Below are positions 63,101-64,000 of a DNA stretch of 64,000 nt, in pieces (the first letter of the stretch is position 1; each line of letters opens with the position of its first letter). The stretch comes from Marivirga aurantiaca (GTDB lineage Bacteria > Bacteroidota > Bacteroidia > Cytophagales > Cyclobacteriaceae). The stretch is from NCBI RefSeq assembly GCF_016679925.1, contig NZ_JAEQBW010000001.1:868001-932000 (forward strand), read 5' to 3'. The translations under genes were made by a program, and so were the position numbers. Under the pieces are notes generated by a model, which saw nothing but the letters and a program-made list of their open reading frames with translations, did not search any database and had not been told where the DNA came from.

Positions 63101-63457
63101 GATTTCCCCAGCCTTTGTGCTAAGCCTTCCTTCCACAAACGATTGATGGCTATTTTCGAGTACTTCTTCAACGGCAGTGTTGAAAAGTGCAAGATCTTCA
63201 TGATAGATGATATCTCTGAAGCTGACATGCTCTAGTTCACTGTTATCATAACCTAATGATTTTCTCCAATTTTTATTGGTTTTGACAAGCTTGCCTTCGG
63301 CCGTAAACTCCATGCTCAGATCAATACTTTCCTCAAAGGAATAAGAGGATATTTGTGACCTTGCATTTTTTCTCAGATACTTATTTTGATGTAACCTAAG
63401 CTTGAGCTTTTCAATTTCTTTTATTAACTGTTCTTTATCGTACTTTTGTAAGTCCAA
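60182..63457 (-). CDS. Hybrid histidine kinase: PAS-GAF-PAS-PAS-HisKA-HATPase-REC-Hpt
   Basis: A 1091-residue soluble hybrid kinase and first gene of a five-gene operon. Coiled N-terminus 1-30, PAS about 45-150, GAF about 160-310 (ARNFFIAQFDFNKNKLIFPYI; GVIGIQNYQDENSFTTRDLEL), PAS about 320-450, PAS about 455-575, HisKA with NMSHEIRTPMNGVIGM (about 600), HATPase with DTGIGI and GTGLGLAIS, receiver about 845-960 with ILMDIQMPTMDG, and a C-terminal Hpt domain with LHTLKGNAGTLG (about 1040). All phosphorelay residues are intact. The start must be TTG at 63457: no ATG lies upstream before a stop. Confidence 0.93.
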   Translation of the reverse strand: MDLQKYDKEQLIKEIEKLKLRLHQNKYLRKNARSQISSYSFEESIDLSMEFTAEGKLVKTNKNWRKSLGYDNSELEHVSFRDIIYHEDLALFNTAVEEVLENSHQSFVEGRLSTKAGEILYVNGIVYLNKRNNLIASFHDITHQVNAERAQSLYYNITNLTLESNDLDDLFNSIHKALNEAIDARNFFIAQFDFNKNKLIFPYIFDEHMPDSPKSLTLDHKKGLCEYIYHNKKPQILKEGQIMDLILEGHVIQYGPIPKTFLGVPFRTDKGIPGVIGIQNYQDENSFTTRDLELLNFVSAQVVLSVERKINAEKIMNQAARLQSIFDSSNHIIWSLNREYELTSFNHNFAYELLKNFGIKPREESDLPGKKIFNQLSNAQYAYWKEKFDEVLEGKSLNFEIKYKDNSNQKLIWKEIYLNPIFTENGGIKGISGIAHDITEKKITDLKIQKNETRFRRIFESFQDIYFNCRFNGEIILISPSVKDRIGYSQEDVTGNNITNYYLYTKKTKDLLKQLAAQRMVQNFEATLITSDGRLVNCICNVRLVRDKDSREVTIEGVARDITKLKQSNRELVHAKNLAENSLKVKEQFLANMSHEIRTPMNGVIGMVDLLSQTPLNPEQKGFVQTIKRSSETLLTILNDILDLSKIEAGKMTLQKNVTEMQSIFEKVLSLFHQQASSKNIHLSYKIDKEVPHFLLLDETRTIQILSNLTSNAIKFTEKDGSVILHASKELQDDVYRIAVEDTGIGISQNDQQKLFHLFSQVDNSSTKTFSGTGLGLAISKQLSQLMGGKIGVSSEPDEGSVFWFSLVAEEATKEQIAIYQQNKNKLGTAKKMHFDPKNAPYILIVDDNTINRQVASQILMKSGIKTDLATGGQAAIDKVKQNDYDLILMDIQMPTMDGITATREIKKLDKRIPPIIAMTAYSMKEDEEKFIAQGLDDYLAKPIVTDLLLAKISSHLPSFSVKEEDKSENIHNKETFSQENELIDKNILEQLRKYADSDTIYSFFEEFEIEAKGLILDSINAEKTSDIPKILSNLHTLKGNAGTLGIRSLENQARRIESDLKNKKIEDLQVNLNYLLNYFNKFTEEYQSII

Positions 63458-63520
63458 GGTCCGGTGATTTAGGGAAAATTAGGCTCAATTTAATTCTTTC
63501 ACAACAAATAATTCAGGAAA

Positions 63521-64000
63521 GTGTATAAAAGTTCAAAAAGGATTGTGGTTTTGGCAGGACCCACAGCGGTAGGGAAAACAGCCCTGTCCGTACGCTTAGC
63601 TAAATATTTTAAGTCCGTTATTTTATCTGCAGATTCCCGACAATTCTATAAGGAGACTAATGTAGGTACGGCCAAACCTACTTTGGAAGAAATGCAGAAT
63701 ATTCCGCATTACTTTATCAATTCTTTGAGTATTCACGAAGATTATAATGTAGGTAAGTTTGAGAAAGATTCTCTGAATTTATTGCAGGAGCTATTTGATA
63801 AATTGGACACAGTTATAGTAGCAGGAGGTTCAGGTTTATACATTAAGGCTTTATGTGAGGGAATTGATGATATGCCATCCATTCCGACTGAAATCCGCGA
63901 AAGCTTAAATCAAACCTTCAAAGAAAAGGGAATTGGTTTTTTGCAGGAACAACTACAATTGACAGATCCTGCCTATTTTAAGATAGTAGATCAAAATAAC
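63521..64000 (+). CDS. miaA: tRNA dimethylallyltransferase, N-terminal part (cut by window edge)
   Basis: MiaA adds a dimethylallyl group to A37 of tRNAs reading UNN codons. 160 residues are visible before the window ends. They show the P-loop GPTAVGKTAL, the substrate motif SADSRQFYKETNVGTAKP, HYFINSLSIHEDYNVGKFEKD and VVAGGSGLYIKAL (here VIVAGGSGLY), all in normal MiaA order; about half of the usual ~300 residues is missing. The start is GTG at 63521: the frame has a stop at 63509-63511 and no ATG before the P-loop. Divergent from the hybrid kinase, 63 bp apart. Confidence 0.93.
   Translation, partial: MYKSSKRIVVLAGPTAVGKTALSVRLAKYFKSVILSADSRQFYKETNVGTAKPTLEEMQNIPHYFINSLSIHEDYNVGKFEKDSLNLLQELFDKLDTVIVAGGSGLYIKALCEGIDDMPSIPTEIRESLNQTFKEKGIGFLQEQLQLTDPAYFKIVDQNN

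Overview
The window comes from an AT-rich member of the Bacteroidota, most likely a Cytophagales-type bacterium (placement by inference). Evidence: promoters of the TTG-N20-TAnnTTTG type, a type III glutamine synthetase, a DUF4296 lipoprotein, a Bat-like DUF58/VWA cluster, lipoproteins with short Bacteroidota lipoboxes, many soluble multi-PAS histidine kinases and rare use of Shine-Dalgarno sites. No phage, integrase, transposase or CRISPR array was seen. The contig is cut inside dapA at the left edge and inside miaA at the right edge.

Layout. 1-2.6 kb: end of dapA, an alpha/beta hydrolase and a polyprenyl synthase. 2.6-11.1 kb: a four-gene leftward signalling operon (six-PAS histidine kinase, CheB-CheR-PAS-kinase fusion, Rcp1-type receiver, REC-PAS-DHp protein without an ATPase domain). 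11.3-15.3 kb: folA-fmt, then a Tat-exported Gfo/Idh/MocA dehydrogenase with a DUF1080 lipoprotein, a pair typical of 3-keto-sugar breakdown. 15.7-19.1 kb: MtfA-type peptidase, tRNA-Arg(TCT), a decayed copy of that tRNA, a PAS kinase and a DUF6090-like membrane protein. 19.2-25.6 kb: mutS2 with a DUF4296 lipoprotein, then a short DUF58-BatD-like-BatA cluster lacking moxR, and a small barrel protein with a very basic tail. 25.6-34.5 kb: mtaB, a 650-bp non-coding stretch with palindromes, glnN, a frameshifted aldehyde dehydrogenase, EI24 and rhodanese proteins, and an Lrp regulator divergent from a PLP-dependent sulfur amino acid enzyme. 34.5-50.5 kb: sterol-desaturase-like enzyme, membrane LytTR regulator, MDR dehydrogenase, dnaB, mpl, a DEDDh exonuclease, two more sensor kinases, DUF3109 protein, pcrA/uvrD, a membrane XRE regulator and a two-lobed aspartyl-protease-like protein.

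50.5-57 kb is the most unusual part. Three tandem paralogous genes encode small secreted proteins of a family I do not recognise. Each has the same promoter-proximal module (a 15-bp dyad exactly 61 bp before a GACnTTTG box) and its own hairpin terminator of related sequence. They face an operon encoding an outer-membrane barrel, an exported TPR-CHAT (caspase-like) protein and a DUF1905 protein. 57-63.5 kb holds a five-gene operon: hybrid kinase, receiver, 91-aa protein, metallo-beta-lactamase-fold hydrolase and the NFACT protein RqcH. With MutS2 (RqcU in Bacillus) in the same window, two ribosome-quality-control factors are present.

Six complete sensor kinases and three separate receiver proteins in 64 kb make signal transduction the main theme. 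Housekeeping genes (dapA, folA, fmt, dnaB, mpl, pcrA, mutS2, miaA, mtaB) are scattered among them, so this looks like ordinary chromosome with a few lineage-specific loci.
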